From Candidatus Acidiferrum typicum (GTDB taxonomy: Bacteria; Acidobacteriota; Terriglobia; Acidiferrales; UBA7541): a stretch of 64,000 nt of DNA. The stretch lies in contig JAOAPV010000064.1 of assembly GCA_025463055.1 (NCBI GenBank), positions 62,001 to 126,000 on the forward strand, read 5' to 3'. Positions within the stretch are counted from its first letter, which is position 1; each line of letters starts with the position of its first letter. The notes under the pieces were generated by a model, which ran no database searches, had not been told where the DNA came from, and worked only from the letters and a program-made list of their open reading frames with translations. Shown here piece after piece: positions 52,794-62,600 of the stretch. Both the position numbers and the translations under genes were made by a program.

Positions 52794-52813
52794 AAGTAAA
52801 ACTTGATGTTACT
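52794..52813. repeat. AAGTAA-ACTTGATGTTA direct repeat, right of ppdK
   Basis: Partner of 49954-49973; here the last five bases overlap the stop codon of glyS. Confidence 0.5.
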
Positions 52814-54983
52814 CGCTCGCGCCTATTTCTGAAAAATCCGCGACGGTCGTGAACTCTCGAAGCAGTTCCGCCAGCAGCGCCAAGCGATTTTTTCGTACTG
52901 CCTCGTTCTCCGCCATCACCATCACTTCATCGAAGAAGCGGTCGATCGATTTGCGCAGTCCGGCGATACGCTCCAGCGCCTGCTCGTACTGACCGGCGCG
53001 CTTTTCCGTTTGCACCTTGGCCGCTGCGGCTCGACCTGCGGTGAACAGTTCCCGCTCCGCCTCGCTCTCGAAGAGTTCGGGCTGCGCTGCAAGGCCGTCG
53101 CTCTTCACGTTGGACTTCTCGAGGATTTTGCGAATGCGCTTGAAGGACACCGCCAGCGGCTCGAAATTTTTCGACTTGCGAATCGAGCGCAACGCGGCCA
53201 GGCGCTTCTCCGCATCCAGCAGGTCGTCGGCGCCGGCGCGAAAGACGGCACTGACTTCGTCATAGCCGTAACCGGCACGCTCGCGAAAGACGTAACGCGC
53301 GCGGTCCAGGATGAAATCCAATATCTGGGCTTCTTGCTTCGGAGTGACACCCTTCTTAGGTGGACTGGTCAGAAGCGCTTTCGCGGCGGCGCCTACTGCT
53401 GATGACAGAGAGAGCGGAAGCTTTTTGTCGAGGATGATTTTCACCACTCCCAAAGCCGCGCGGCGCAGTGCGTAGGGGTCGCTCGAGCCCGTTGGCACGA
53501 GGCCCACGGCAAAGCAGCCGACGATGGAGTCGAGCTTGTCGGCCATCGCGACTGCACAGCCGATCAAGTTTCTGGGAATGGGATCGTCGAGCCCGACCGG
53601 TCGATAATGATCGTAGATCGCGTCGGCAACGTCGTCCGCCTCGCCCTGGGCACGCGCGTAGAGTCCGCCGACGATACCCTGCAGCTCGGTGAACTCGCGC
53701 ACCATTTCCGTGGAGAGATCGCATTTGGCGAGCTCCGCGGCGCGGTCTGCGTCCGCCACGTGGGCCTGCATCATGCCGAGATTGAACCATTGCTCCATCA
53801 GCCAGCGGGCTGTGGCGCGGATGCGCTCCACCTTGTCGCGATAGCTGCCCAGGCGGGATTCGTAGGTGATCTTTTCGAGTTTGGGAAGATAGTCGGCGAG
53901 CCGACATTTCTGGTCGGCGGCCCAGAAGAACTGGGCGTCGGCGAACCGGGCGCGCAGCACTCGCTCGTGTCCGGCGCGCACCAAGCCCTTCGTGTCCTTT
54001 GCCAAGTTAATTACCGCCAGGAACGCCGGCGCGAGTTCCTCGCCGCGCTTCTCCAGGGCGAAATACTTCTGGTGGTCGCGCATCACGGTGATCAGGATCT
54101 CGTCCGGGAGGCTCAGGAATGCCGGGTCGAACTTCCCCTGGATCACGGTCGGAAATTCATTCAGATACGTGACGAGGTCCAGCAGGTTCGGGTCAGCGTG
54201 GAGTCGCAGTCCGGAGGCCTTGGTCTGTGCCGCCAACTCTTTTTCAATCTTGGCGCGCCGCTCTGCGGGGCGTACGATCACGCCATTCGCGCCGAGCTTC
54301 TTTTCGTACTCCGCGAAGGTGCGCACGCGGATCGACTGTGCTCCCAGAAAACGATGGCCGCGGGTCGTGTCTCCCGCGACGATCCCGGCACAGGTTAGCT
54401 TCAGCGGCTTGCCGTCGAGCACCGCCAGGATCCAACGAATCGGTCGGATAAAGCGCGGGCCATCCAGGCCGGTCCAGGTCATTGAGCGCGGCCACGCGAG
54501 ATCGTGAACCGCTCGAGGTAGGATGTCGGCCAGAATCTGCTCGACGGTGCGCCCGCGCTTCACCTGCTTCGCCGCCAGGTATTCGCCTTTGGGGGTCGTG
54601 ACCAGGAAGACTTCGTGCAGCGCAACGCCCTGCTTCTCCGCAAAGCTTACGGCCGCGCGTGTCGGCTCGCCGACCGAATCGTAAGCCACCGACTTCGGCG
54701 GCCCAGTCACCTCATTGACCACGTCCACCTGCTTGCGTGGCAAGTTTTGCGCCCACAGAGTCAGCCGCCTCGGGCCGCCGAATGTCTCGACCGTGACGCC
54801 GTTCCCTACGCTCTCCGCCGTCAACAGTTTCTCGATGTACGCCTTCAGATCCTCGGCGGCCTTCGCCACCATCCCTGCCGGGATCTCTTCGCAGCCGATC
54901 TCGAAGAGCAGCTCCATTCTCTTTTCGGGCTGCGCCTGCGGCAGACCCGTGGTTCGTGAATTTTTCTTCGCGACTGGGCTCAT
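52809..54983 (-). CDS. glyS: Glycyl-tRNA synthetase beta subunit
   Basis: The 724-residue beta chain of the alpha2-beta2 type enzyme, which binds the tRNA. The start MSPVAKKNS overlaps the glyQ stop by four bases (ATGA); the track's longer frame is the glyQ shadow. Family blocks: [78 protein letters not shown] and [20 protein letters not shown], with the C-terminal DALR-type anticodon domain. Two GTCGGC-N2-GCCGAC palindromes lie in the coding sequence. Confidence 0.96.
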   Translation of the reverse strand: MSPVAKKNSRTTGLPQAQPEKRMELLFEIGCEEIPAGMVAKAAEDLKAYIEKLLTAESVGNGVTVETFGGPRRLTLWAQNLPRKQVDVVNEVTGPPKSVAYDSVGEPTRAAVSFAEKQGVALHEVFLVTTPKGEYLAAKQVKRGRTVEQILADILPRAVHDLAWPRSMTWTGLDGPRFIRPIRWILAVLDGKPLKLTCAGIVAGDTTRGHRFLGAQSIRVRTFAEYEKKLGANGVIVRPAERRAKIEKELAAQTKASGLRLHADPNLLDLVTYLNEFPTVIQGKFDPAFLSLPDEILITVMRDHQKYFALEKRGEELAPAFLAVINLAKDTKGLVRAGHERVLRARFADAQFFWAADQKCRLADYLPKLEKITYESRLGSYRDKVERIRATARWLMEQWFNLGMMQAHVADADRAAELAKCDLSTEMVREFTELQGIVGGLYARAQGEADDVADAIYDHYRPVGLDDPIPRNLIGCAVAMADKLDSIVGCFAVGLVPTGSSDPYALRRAALGVVKIILDKKLPLSLSSAVGAAAKALLTSPPKKGVTPKQEAQILDFILDRARYVFRERAGYGYDEVSAVFRAGADDLLDAEKRLAALRSIRKSKNFEPLAVSFKRIRKILEKSNVKSDGLAAQPELFESEAERELFTAGRAAAAKVQTEKRAGQYEQALERIAGLRKSIDRFFDEVMVMAENEAVRKNRLALLAELLREFTTVADFSEIGASE

Positions 54984-55933
54984 ACGCGCACCTCTGCCCG
55001 CATGTCTCGCCGCTGTGGTGTACCGCCAATTTGTTCCAGGTAAGAGGCTGCCGTGCGGCACGCCAATCCGCGCACGCGAGCCATCAGCGCTGCGCGCTCC
55101 GTTGTGGAGATCACGCCGCGCGCGTCCATCAGATTGAAAAGGTGTGAGCACTTCAGGCAGTGATCGTACGCTGCCAGCACCGGATAGCGCTTGCGCTCCT
55201 CTCCTTCCACGCCGGCAAAGCCTTCAAGTAGTTCTTTAGCTTGCCGCTCGTGCAACTCGAACTCCGCGCGAATGGCCGCCGCGTCACTGCGATCGAAGCT
55301 GTACACGGAAAGCTGCTGCTCTTCCGCAAGGCGAATGTCTCCGTAGCTCTTGTCCTCTGACCAGCGCAGATCGTAGACGCTCTCGACACCTTGCAGAAAC
55401 GCGCAGATGCGCTCGAGTCCGTAAGTAAGCTCTACCGAGATGGGGTCCAGGTCGATTCCCCCACTCTGCTGGAAGTAGGTGAACTGTGTAATCTCGAGCC
55501 CGTCGAGCAGTACCTGCCAGCCGATCCCCCAAGCGCCGAGGGTCGGCGACTCCCAATTGTCTTCTTCAAACCGAATGTCGTGCTCCTTGAGATTGATTCC
55601 GATCGCGGCGAGGCTCTTCAGGTAAACGTCCTGGACGTCGACCGGCGACGACTTGAGGATCACTTGAAACTGTAAATGCTTGTATAGCCGGTTGGGATTT
55701 TCGCCGTAGCGCCCGTCGGCGGGCCGACGGCTCGGCTGTGCATACGCAACGCGATAGGCTGCAGGTCCGAGCACGCGCAAGAACGTTTCCGGGTGCATCG
55801 TCCCTGCCCCAACTTCCACATCGTACGGCTGCTGCAGCACGCAGCCTTGCCGCACCCAAAATTGCGACAGTTTCAAAATCAAGTCTTGAAATGTGATTCC
55901 AACTCGCTTCTCAAGTTTTACTTTAGGTTTCAA
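54980..55933 (-). CDS. glyQ: Glycyl-tRNA synthetase alpha subunit
   Basis: A 317-residue class II catalytic chain that activates glycine. Blocks: [78 protein letters not shown] and [52 protein letters not shown]. Its ATG overlaps the recO stop and its TGA overlaps the glyS ATG, so recO-glyQ-glyS is one coupled operon. The recO-glyQ linkage also occurs in several other phyla. Confidence 0.97.
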   Translation of the reverse strand: MKPKVKLEKRVGITFQDLILKLSQFWVRQGCVLQQPYDVEVGAGTMHPETFLRVLGPAAYRVAYAQPSRRPADGRYGENPNRLYKHLQFQVILKSSPVDVQDVYLKSLAAIGINLKEHDIRFEEDNWESPTLGAWGIGWQVLLDGLEITQFTYFQQSGGIDLDPISVELTYGLERICAFLQGVESVYDLRWSEDKSYGDIRLAEEQQLSVYSFDRSDAAAIRAEFELHERQAKELLEGFAGVEGEERKRYPVLAAYDHCLKCSHLFNLMDARGVISTTERAALMARVRGLACRTAASYLEQIGGTPQRRDMRAEVRV

Positions 55934-56670
55934 GTCGTCTCCAAAAGCTCTCGCGCCTTCAGCTTCCTATCGCTATTGTGCTCGATCCAGTTCAGACCTG
56001 CCTCACGCAACTCAGTTAAAGCTTTACTTGAACTTCTGAGACTCTCGATCCGGTCGAGCCGTTCGCCCGTGAATCGCTCCGCCAGCTGACGGGCCTCCAG
56101 GTGCAGCGGCTTCATTCCCGGACGTCGGCACTTCTCGCAAAGCAATCCGGGCTCCCACGGCGCATGATATGCGGCACCGACCCCGAACTCTGCACCGCAC
56201 AACGAACAGCGATCAAATCGCGGCAGCCACCCACCGAGACGCACCGTCCAGAACGCGAAGTACGTCAGCGGGAGCGACCAATCTCCTGTCCGCTCGATCT
56301 CTCGCGCGGCCAACAGGATCAGGCGGAACATCGGCTCGGCGACTTCGTGGTCCGGCAGCACCAACTCCGCGGCTTCGCTAATCACCGCAAGCCCGGTGCT
56401 CAACTCATAATTACTCTGCGCCTTATTGAAGGACTCCAGCAACTCACACTGCTGGATTCGCACCAACTCTCGCGTTTCCTTCTCCACGTACCAGATTTGC
56501 ACGTGAGAAAGAACCTCCAGCGTCGAGCCGTAACGGTTCTTCACGCGGCGCGCGCCTCCGGCCACTCCACGAACCCGGCCAGACGTACGTCCAAGAAAGC
56601 TCACCAGGCGGTCGGCCTCGCCCAGCGGAAAAGTCTTCAAGATAATGGCTTCCGTTTCCCGGGCGGGCAT
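55930..56670 (-). CDS. recO: DNA repair protein RecO
   Basis: A 246-residue RecFOR mediator that helps RecA displace SSB. It has the N-terminal OB fold ([45 protein letters not shown]), the helical centre, and a zinc site CSLCG...CEKCRR in the C-terminal half. RecO binds the acidic tail of SSB; an ssb with the right tail is present at 30945. First gene of the recO-glyQS operon; a GTCGGCGCGCCGAC palindrome lies just before the start codon at 56677-56690. Confidence 0.94.
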   Translation of the reverse strand: MPARETEAIILKTFPLGEADRLVSFLGRTSGRVRGVAGGARRVKNRYGSTLEVLSHVQIWYVEKETRELVRIQQCELLESFNKAQSNYELSTGLAVISEAAELVLPDHEVAEPMFRLILLAAREIERTGDWSLPLTYFAFWTVRLGGWLPRFDRCSLCGAEFGVGAAYHAPWEPGLLCEKCRRPGMKPLHLEARQLAERFTGERLDRIESLRSSSKALTELREAGLNWIEHNSDRKLKARELLETT

Positions 56671-56676
56671 TTCGCT

Positions 56677-56690
56677 GTCGGCGCGCCGAC
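56677..56690. repeat. GTCGGC-GC-GCCGAC palindrome before recO
   Basis: Fourteen-base perfect palindrome 6 bases upstream of the recO ATG, overlapping the place of the ribosome site. Other copies of the motif GTCGGC-N2-GCCGAC are at 52753, 53893, 54661 and 55715. Confidence 0.7.
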
Positions 56691-56877
56691 GCTGCGTCGA
56701 ACTCCAACCGAACGGGTGAGACTACGTCCGAATCGCACGCACACGCAGAGCTAAGTTAATTATCACACGCGCTCGCCCCGCGCAAATCATTCTGCACGTT
56801 TCTCGAGGGCACATTGAGGCAGGAGCTGCTGATTGAACTTTAGGCGTCAATTTGAGGGAGGTGCAGACCAAGCGCGC

Positions 56878-57126
56878 TTACATCACCGGATAAGAATAAA
56901 AGGTGCCGTAGATGATTGCGTTTGGATTAGCCCTAGTTCTCTCCAACATGTCTTCGACTTCCTCGCTAAATTCGCCGTCTTCCGGTACGGGATTAGCTCG
57001 TTCAGCACCGAGCAGTTTCCATCCGTAGCTCTCCACCATCCGGATGCACTTCTTGCGAAACTCTTCAGGGCTAACCGCCCAAGTTGTGACGACGCTGAAC
57101 GCAGGCCGGAACACATCTGGCCTCAT
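56878..57126 (-). CDS. Small conserved-looking protein of unknown function
   Basis: Eighty-two residues from MRPDVFRPAFSVVTTWAVSPEEFRKKCIRMVESYGWKLLGAERANPVPED to NAIIYGTFYSYPVM. The mixture of a strand (AFSVVTTWAV), an amphipathic helix, an acidic helix (EFSEEVEDMLERTRANP) and a closing strand looks like a real alpha/beta domain, not a shadow. The first 12 residues in the track (MALLRLVGRADE) are probably not translated. No family recognised and no ribosome site of note. Confidence 0.45.
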   Translation of the reverse strand: MRPDVFRPAFSVVTTWAVSPEEFRKKCIRMVESYGWKLLGAERANPVPEDGEFSEEVEDMLERTRANPNAIIYGTFYSYPVM

Positions 57127-57571
57127 CTCATCCGCCCGCCCAACTAATCTCAATAGTGCCAATCCAAATGGCAGGCTGCTGCCTCACGGCCCCTCCCCTC
57201 CGTAGGTTATTACAAAAAAGGGAGAACGTAGCCTGAGAAACAAGCCTGCCGGAAATCCTGGTTTGATTTGTTAAACGTGGAGCTCGTGCTCCAACGTCAG
57301 ACTCTGTCGTGCCATTCCTCCGCTTGCGCGCGCAACAACGTACTTTCTGGGAACGCCGCTGTACGCGCTGAACAGCCCCGGAACGATCAAGGCAGCTAAC
57401 AAAGCACCGAATGCGCTCCCGCCCGTCCATCCCTCGCAAATTGAGCGCCTTGCGGGCACTCCAGATTATGTTAATCATGTCGGCGCGACGACAATATTAT
57501 CGGACGCACCTCCCTGCCCGCGGCTTGCAATTCCGGCCGTTTCCGGTACTCTGCAATTCCCATTCACGCTC
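57127..57571. other. Intergenic region, possible gene relic
   Basis: About 445 bases between the small protein and the rhomboid gene. A 62-residue minus-strand frame (57271-57459) contains one hydrophobic stretch, GSAFGALLAALIVPGLFSAYSG, and ends in SLTLEHELHV with the stop near the hairpin GGAGC/GCTCC at 57281-57294. It may be a gene remnant, but no start with a ribosome site is visible. Confidence 0.4.
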
Positions 57572-58267
57572 ATGTTTATCCCTCTCAAGGACCTGAATCC
57601 TCGCCGCACCTACCCAATCGTCAACAACTCGCTCATCCTGCTGAACGCCCTCGTTTTCCTCTACCAATACACGCTTCCACCGCAGGTCTTTAAGTCGTTC
57701 ATGATCACCTACGCCACAATCCCCGCCCGCTTCCCCGCCTGGCTCTCCGGCCACGCTCCCTTTGAGGCTGCGTTCCTGCCGCTGCTCACCAGCATGTTCC
57801 TGCACGCCGGAATCCTGCACATCGCTGGCAACATGCTTTTCCTGTGGATTTTTGGCGACAATGTGGAGGACTTCTACGGCCACGTCACCTACCTATTCTT
57901 CTATCTGCTTTGCGGACTCGGCTCCGGCCTGCTGCACGTCCTGTTCAACATGAATTCGCCCGTTCCCGCGTTGGGTGCCAGTGGAGCCATCTCGGGCGTA
58001 ATGGGCGCGTACGCAATCCTCTATCCCCGCTCGCGGATCCTGACCCTCGTCTTTGTTTTCCTCGTGCCAATTCCCGCCGTGCTGATTCTCGGCTACTGGT
58101 TCATCCTGCAATTTCTGTCGGCATTCGGTTCGCTGGGCGCGGTCGCATCCGGCGCGTCCGGCGGAGTCGCTTGGTGGGCCCACGTTGGAGGGTTCTTGCT
58201 AGGAATGCTGATTACAACAATGGCGCGCGGTCAACAAAGGTCCGCCCGCTGGCAGTCATCTGAGTAG
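57572..58267 (+). CDS. Rhomboid family intramembrane serine protease
   Basis: A 231-residue, six- to seven-helix membrane protease. The catalytic Ser is in GASGAISGVMGAY and the His in WWAHVGGFLLGM; upstream the family blocks LTSMFLHAGILHIAGNMLFLWIFGDNVED and YLFFYLLCGLGSGLLHVLF are present. The N-terminus FIPLKDLNPRRTYPIVNNSLILLN is that of the many bacterial rhomboids without a cytosolic domain. Substrates are unknown. Monocistronic, followed 49 bases later by the MDR gene on the same strand. Confidence 0.94.
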   Translation: MFIPLKDLNPRRTYPIVNNSLILLNALVFLYQYTLPPQVFKSFMITYATIPARFPAWLSGHAPFEAAFLPLLTSMFLHAGILHIAGNMLFLWIFGDNVEDFYGHVTYLFFYLLCGLGSGLLHVLFNMNSPVPALGASGAISGVMGAYAILYPRSRILTLVFVFLVPIPAVLILGYWFILQFLSAFGSLGAVASGASGGVAWWAHVGGFLLGMLITTMARGQQRSARWQSSE

Positions 58268-58316
58268 CTAAAGTGATGCTTCAGTTTCCAACAACCGGCA
58301 ACAGGAACGCGGAAGA

Positions 58317-59279
58317 ATGAAGGGCGCAATCCTGCATGAGCTTGGCAAGCCTCCCCGGTTCGAGGATTTCGCCGACCCCACGCCCGGCAACGAAGAAGCG
58401 CTCGTTCGTGTTCGCGCTGCCTCCCTGAAATCGGTCGACAGACAACTCGCCAGCGGCTCGCATTACGCCAGCCCTCGCGAACTGCCGGTGATCTGCGGAA
58501 CGGACGGCCTGGGGATACTCGAGGACGGCACGCGCGTATTCTTCGGCGGCCCGAGACGTCCTTACGGCGCAATGGCCGAGCGCACCGTGGCGCCCCGCGC
58601 ATTCTGCTTCCCAGTCCCTTCCGAGATCGATGATGCGACCGCAGCGGCGCTGCCCAATCCGGCTGTTTCGGCATGGCTGTCGCTCACCCTGCGCGCGAAA
58701 CTTGCCCCGGGCGAGACTGTGCTGATCCTTGGCGCGACGGGAGTAACCGGGCAGCTGGCCCTGCAGATCGCGAAGGTGCTCGGTGCCAAGCGCGTAATCG
58801 GTGCAGGCCGCAACGAGCAAGTGCTCAAACGACTGCGGGAACTGGGCGCGGACGTGACGATCCAGCTCGACCAGCCTGGGAATTCCCTCAAGGCCGCCTT
58901 TGCGCGCGAGGGGGGAGAGGCAGGCTTCGACGTGATCATTGACTACGTGTGGGGACGTCCTACGGAGGTCTTGGTGGCGGCTATTACAAAATCGGAATTC
59001 GCCGCAGCAACAAAGCCAATGCGCTTGGTGCAGGTAGGCGAAAGTGCTGGGCCAACCATCTCGCTGCCGGCTGCGGTTCTGCGCAGTACGCCCCTGACAA
59101 TCCTCGGAACGGCCGGGATACCCTCACGCGAGATTTTGACGGAGGCCATGCGACAGGTCATGACGCGGGCCGCTCGCGGGGAACTTCGCATCGAGACCGA
59201 GCGCGTTCCACTAGCTGACATCGAGCGGGTGTGGCAACGTCCCGAACAATCTGGCCGAAGAATCGTTGTTATTCCATAA
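58317..59279 (+). CDS. Quinone-oxidoreductase-like MDR enzyme
   Basis: A 320-residue medium-chain reductase without zinc ligands: MKGAILHELGKPPRFEDFADPTPGNEEALVRVRAASLKSVDRQLASG at the N-terminus, NPAVSAWLSL, the NADPH site ETVLILGATGVTGQLALQIAKVLGAKRVIGAGRN, DVIIDYVWG and a C-terminal ADIERVWQRPEQSGRRIVV. Probably reduces quinones or enones. It is a distant paralogue of the 31514 gene. Could be co-transcribed with the rhomboid gene. Confidence 0.9.
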   Translation: MKGAILHELGKPPRFEDFADPTPGNEEALVRVRAASLKSVDRQLASGSHYASPRELPVICGTDGLGILEDGTRVFFGGPRRPYGAMAERTVAPRAFCFPVPSEIDDATAAALPNPAVSAWLSLTLRAKLAPGETVLILGATGVTGQLALQIAKVLGAKRVIGAGRNEQVLKRLRELGADVTIQLDQPGNSLKAAFAREGGEAGFDVIIDYVWGRPTEVLVAAITKSEFAAATKPMRLVQVGESAGPTISLPAAVLRSTPLTILGTAGIPSREILTEAMRQVMTRAARGELRIETERVPLADIERVWQRPEQSGRRIVVIP

Positions 59280-59333
59280 CGGCGCACTCGGCCCTAGGCA
59301 GCCTTTGAGCTTATCTCTGAAGGGAAGCTTCTC

Positions 59334-60431
59334 TCAAGCGCCAGCGGTTTTGGACACCCGCTCGGCGATCCAATCACCAACCTCAGTCGTTTTCTTCGTC
59401 CCGCCAAGGTCCGGGGTCAAGTAGTTCTTTAACAGCGCCTCTTTCACAGCGGTATGCACGGCTACTGCTTCCGTCTTCCAGCCTAAAAACTCCAGCAGCA
59501 TTCCCGCGGTCAGCACCGAGCCCAACGGATTCGCGATGCCTTTACCTGCGATATTCGGCGCGGACCCGTGCACCGGCTCAAAGAGCGACGTCCGCCCAGG
59601 GTGAATATTCCCCGAAGGTGCCAGCCCCAGCCCTCCGGCCAACTGCGCACCCAGGTCGCTGATAATGTCCCCAAACAAGTTGCAGGTCACGATCACATCG
59701 AACTGCCGTGGGTCGCGCACAATCTCCATCGCCAAGGTGTCAATATAAAGGTGCCGGGAATCGATGTCCGCATACTCCTGCCGCACTTCCTTGAACACGC
59801 GCTGCCACAGGTCGTGCGCGAACGTCATGGCATTGGATTTGTCGCTCATGCAGACGCGCTTCAGTCCGTTTTTCCGCGCATACTCAAACGCGTAGCGAAT
59901 GATGCGCTCCACGCCTTTGCGCGAGTTAACGTCCTCTTGTACCGCAATCTCGTCAGCCGTGCCCTTCTTGAAGAACCCGCCGACGCCGACATACAGCCCC
60001 TCAGTGTTCTCCCGGAAGACCATGATCCGGACATCTTTCTCTGTCCGGTCACGCAAAGGCGTCAGCCGCTCATGCAGCAGCTCGACCGGCCTCGCGTTCA
60101 CGTACAAATCCAGCTTGAATCGCAAGCCCAGCAATATATCGGCAGCGTGCTGGTTGGAAGGAACGCGCGGATCGCCGAGCGCCCCAAACAGGATGGCGTC
60201 GAACTCGTCCCGCAACATCTCAACTGCCCCGGCCGGGAGCGATACTCCGTCCCGCAGGAACTTGTCCGCTCCCCAATCAAACTCGACAAATTCCAGCGAC
60301 CGCTTCCCTACAGTGGCAACGGCCCTCAGCACCTTCACGCCCTCGGGCGTAACTTCCTGGCCGATCCCGTCGCCCGGAATAACTGCAATCCGCGCTGCCG
60401 ACCCGCCCGCACGCATAGGAATGTTCGCCAC
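59334..60431 (-). CDS. leuB: Isopropylmalate/isocitrate dehydrogenase family protein
   Basis: A 365-residue beta-decarboxylating dehydrogenase: RIAVIPGDGIGQEVTPEGVKVL, RENTEGLYVGVGG, the basic substrate residues in the KSNAMTF and YIDTLAMEIVRDP blocks, NLFGDIISDLGAQLAGGLGLAPSGNIHPG and the NAD-loop EPVHGSAPNIAGKGIANPLG. The start is a GTG with GGAG ten bases upstream. Substrate loops allow 3-isopropylmalate or tartrate-type substrates; without leuC/leuD nearby the leuB name is tentative. Downstream gene order and strand show no operon with ilvE. Confidence 0.75.
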   Translation of the reverse strand: MANIPMRAGGSAARIAVIPGDGIGQEVTPEGVKVLRAVATVGKRSLEFVEFDWGADKFLRDGVSLPAGAVEMLRDEFDAILFGALGDPRVPSNQHAADILLGLRFKLDLYVNARPVELLHERLTPLRDRTEKDVRIMVFRENTEGLYVGVGGFFKKGTADEIAVQEDVNSRKGVERIIRYAFEYARKNGLKRVCMSDKSNAMTFAHDLWQRVFKEVRQEYADIDSRHLYIDTLAMEIVRDPRQFDVIVTCNLFGDIISDLGAQLAGGLGLAPSGNIHPGRTSLFEPVHGSAPNIAGKGIANPLGSVLTAGMLLEFLGWKTEAVAVHTAVKEALLKNYLTPDLGGTKKTTEVGDWIAERVSKTAGA

Positions 60432-60487
60432 GAGCTTCTTCTCCAGTCCGTCTTCAACGCCCGTACGTTAGCACAAGCCGGTGTGAC

Positions 60488-61441
60488 CTACGGTTCTCGT
60501 CCGGACTCAACCCAATACACCCCGCCCAGCGCCAAAACCCCGCCAACAATCTGCATGGCCGACCCACGCTCGCCCAGCCACAGAATCCCCAAGATCACCG
60601 CCAGCACCGGCAGCAAATACGTGAACGCGCTCAGCTGCGAAGCCTCCAAATACCGCAGCAGCCAAAAATAAAAGAGATACGCCATCGCCGAACTGCAAAC
60701 CGCCATATATAGCAACGCTGTCCAGCCCTGCCATGGAATCGCGCACCACCTCGAAAAGGGCCCGAGCGCCCGCGCCTGATGCAGCGCCACGGGCAAAATA
60801 ATAATCGCGCCCGCGAAATGATTGAACGCCGTCATCGTCAGCGCGTCATACCGCCCCGCCACCCTCTTCCCCAGCACCGCATACGTCGCAAACCCAATGG
60901 AACCGGTCATCGTAATCGCATCGCCCAGCAGCGATGGGGAACGCGGCGAAATCCCATTCTCCGAAGCGAGCACGGCCACGCCAACAAACGCGATCGCCAT
61001 GCCCACCACCTTGTGCCAAGTGGCCCGCTCCAGCCGAAACAGCACGGCCAGCGCCAATGTATAAATCGGACCCATGCCGACAATTACCGCCGCGTGGCTC
61101 ACCGATGTGTAGCGCAGCCCCATCGTGAAGCACATCTGATTGACGACCACGCCGAAAAATCCCAAGTAGGAAAATGTCCAGAGGTCGCGGGGGGTAAGTC
61201 CTTGCAGGCGCGCGCGCCGCGCATCCGCAAAAGCCGGCAATCGTGAGCAGACGAAGTAGGCAGGCACCATGGACAGCCCGGCTATCGTCACGCGAAAGGA
61301 TGCCATGGTCACAGGAGGCAGGTAGCGCAGCCCGATCTTCGCGGCGATAAAGTTCACCGCCCAGACGACCACGACCAGGCCAATCGACGCCGCCATGACT
61401 AGGCGATTGGGTGCGCGCCCCGCCGAACTCTCAACGTACAC
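60488..61441 (-). CDS. EamA/DMT-family transporter
   Basis: A 317-residue, ten-helix drug/metabolite exporter with two EamA repeats: SIGLVVVVWAVNFIAAKIGLRYLPPVTMASFRVTIAGL and ITMTGSIGFATYAVLGKRVAGRYDALTMTAFNHFAGAIII. The GTG at 61441, five bases after the menC stop, is preferred to the track's start inside menC; the ATG at 61396 is the alternative. It is the last gene of the mazG-GNAT-menC-eamA string, and as an exporter could remove amino acids made by that cluster (inference). Confidence 0.85.
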   Translation of the reverse strand: MYVESSAGRAPNRLVMAASIGLVVVVWAVNFIAAKIGLRYLPPVTMASFRVTIAGLSMVPAYFVCSRLPAFADARRARLQGLTPRDLWTFSYLGFFGVVVNQMCFTMGLRYTSVSHAAVIVGMGPIYTLALAVLFRLERATWHKVVGMAIAFVGVAVLASENGISPRSPSLLGDAITMTGSIGFATYAVLGKRVAGRYDALTMTAFNHFAGAIIILPVALHQARALGPFSRWCAIPWQGWTALLYMAVCSSAMAYLFYFWLLRYLEASQLSAFTYLLPVLAVILGILWLGERGSAMQIVGGVLALGGVYWVESGREP

Positions 61442-61445
61442 CGAA

Positions 61446-62552
61446 TCAGGCCAGCCGCTCTGTGCGCACGGTGAACTGCTCGATGCGGTCCAGCCGGGGT
61501 GCAAAACCGATCCCCGGACCGGTCGGCACACGAACGGTTCCCTGCGCCGAGACGGTCACTTCCGGCTCGATGATGTCCTCATGCCAATAGCGCCGGCTGG
61601 CTGTAACGTCGCCCGGCAAAGTAAAATTCGGCAAGGTCGAAAGCGCAATATTGTGCGCCCGCCCGATCCCGGACTCCAGCATCCCGCCGCACCACACCGG
61701 AATCGCATTTGCCTCGCATAGATCATGAATCTGCTTCGCCACCGTGTAGCCGCCCACGCGCCCCATCTTTATGTTGATAATCTTGCACGCCCCCAGCGCG
61801 ATCGCGGCCTGCGCGTGCTCCAGACTGTGAATGCATTCATCCAGGCAAATCGGAGTTTGCAGCTTTTTCTGCAGCTCCACGTGACCGTACAGGTCGTCCC
61901 AGCCCAATGGTTGCTCGATCATCATCAAGTGGTACCCGTCAAGCTGCTTCAGCAGCGGCCAATCCGAAGCTCGATACGCCGAATTGGCGTCCACCATCAG
62001 CTTGATCCGAGGGAAATCCTGCCGCAGCCGCTTCACTTGCTCCACATCCTTGCCCGGCTTGATCTTGATTTTGACCCGCTGATACCCGGCGGCCAACTCG
62101 CACTTCACCGCGGCGGCCAGTTCGTCCAACGACCCTTTGATTCCAATCGACACGCCGGAAGCAATCTCTTCGCGCACCCCGCCCAGCAGCTTGGCCAGCG
62201 GCACGCCCTTTTGCCTGGCCTCGGCGTCCCAGATGGCCGCTTCGAGCCCGGCCTTCGCCATGTTGTGTCCGCGAACCGGTTGCAGCATTTCCCAAATTTT
62301 TGCCGCCGAGGAGAATTCCTTACCCTGCACCAGCGGCCAAAGATGATCGCGCAAAATGTGCCAAGCCGTCTCCGTAGTTTCCGGGCTGTACCCCGGCGTT
62401 TCTCCGGCCACGCATTCGCCCCAGCCCGTCACTCCATCGACATCCGCCTCCACCAAAATGATGCGCCTTTCGTCCGTGCGCATCGTGCTGGTCTCGAACG
62501 GCGCGATCAGCTTCATCCTCAACTCGCGGAGCCTAATCTCTCGAATTCGCAT
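61446..62552 (-). CDS. menC: o-Succinylbenzoate synthase / N-succinylamino acid racemase family (MenC type 2)
   Basis: A 368-residue enolase-superfamily enzyme: N-terminal capping domain, then a barrel with the Lys pair in QRVKIKIKPG, the metal ligands in LMVDANSAY, MIEQPL and CLDECI, the second general base region IINIKMGRVGG and CGGMLESGIGRAHN. Family members either dehydrate SHCHC in menaquinone synthesis or racemise N-succinyl amino acids. No other men gene is nearby; instead a GNAT of the COG3375 kind is directly upstream, which in Geobacillus is part of a D- to L-amino acid pathway with NSAR. The ATG of MRIREIRLRE is preferred. The menC symbol is by family, not proven. Confidence 0.85.
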   Translation of the reverse strand: MRIREIRLRELRMKLIAPFETSTMRTDERRIILVEADVDGVTGWGECVAGETPGYSPETTETAWHILRDHLWPLVQGKEFSSAAKIWEMLQPVRGHNMAKAGLEAAIWDAEARQKGVPLAKLLGGVREEIASGVSIGIKGSLDELAAAVKCELAAGYQRVKIKIKPGKDVEQVKRLRQDFPRIKLMVDANSAYRASDWPLLKQLDGYHLMMIEQPLGWDDLYGHVELQKKLQTPICLDECIHSLEHAQAAIALGACKIINIKMGRVGGYTVAKQIHDLCEANAIPVWCGGMLESGIGRAHNIALSTLPNFTLPGDVTASRRYWHEDIIEPEVTVSAQGTVRVPTGPGIGFAPRLDRIEQFTVRTERLA

Positions 62553-62600
62553 TCTCGACGGGTTCCTTTCCCCTTTTATCCGATTTAACAATCGTCCGAC

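Noticed and set aside
53607-54398. 263-residue plus-strand frame opposite glyS
   Set aside because: Antisense shadow of glyS.
57271-57459. 62-residue minus-strand frame with one hydrophobic segment
   Set aside because: Could be a gene relic but has no start signal; kept only as a note for the spacer.
59568-60671. 367-residue plus-strand frame
   Set aside because: Antisense shadow of the leuB-family gene; His/Arg/Pro-rich.
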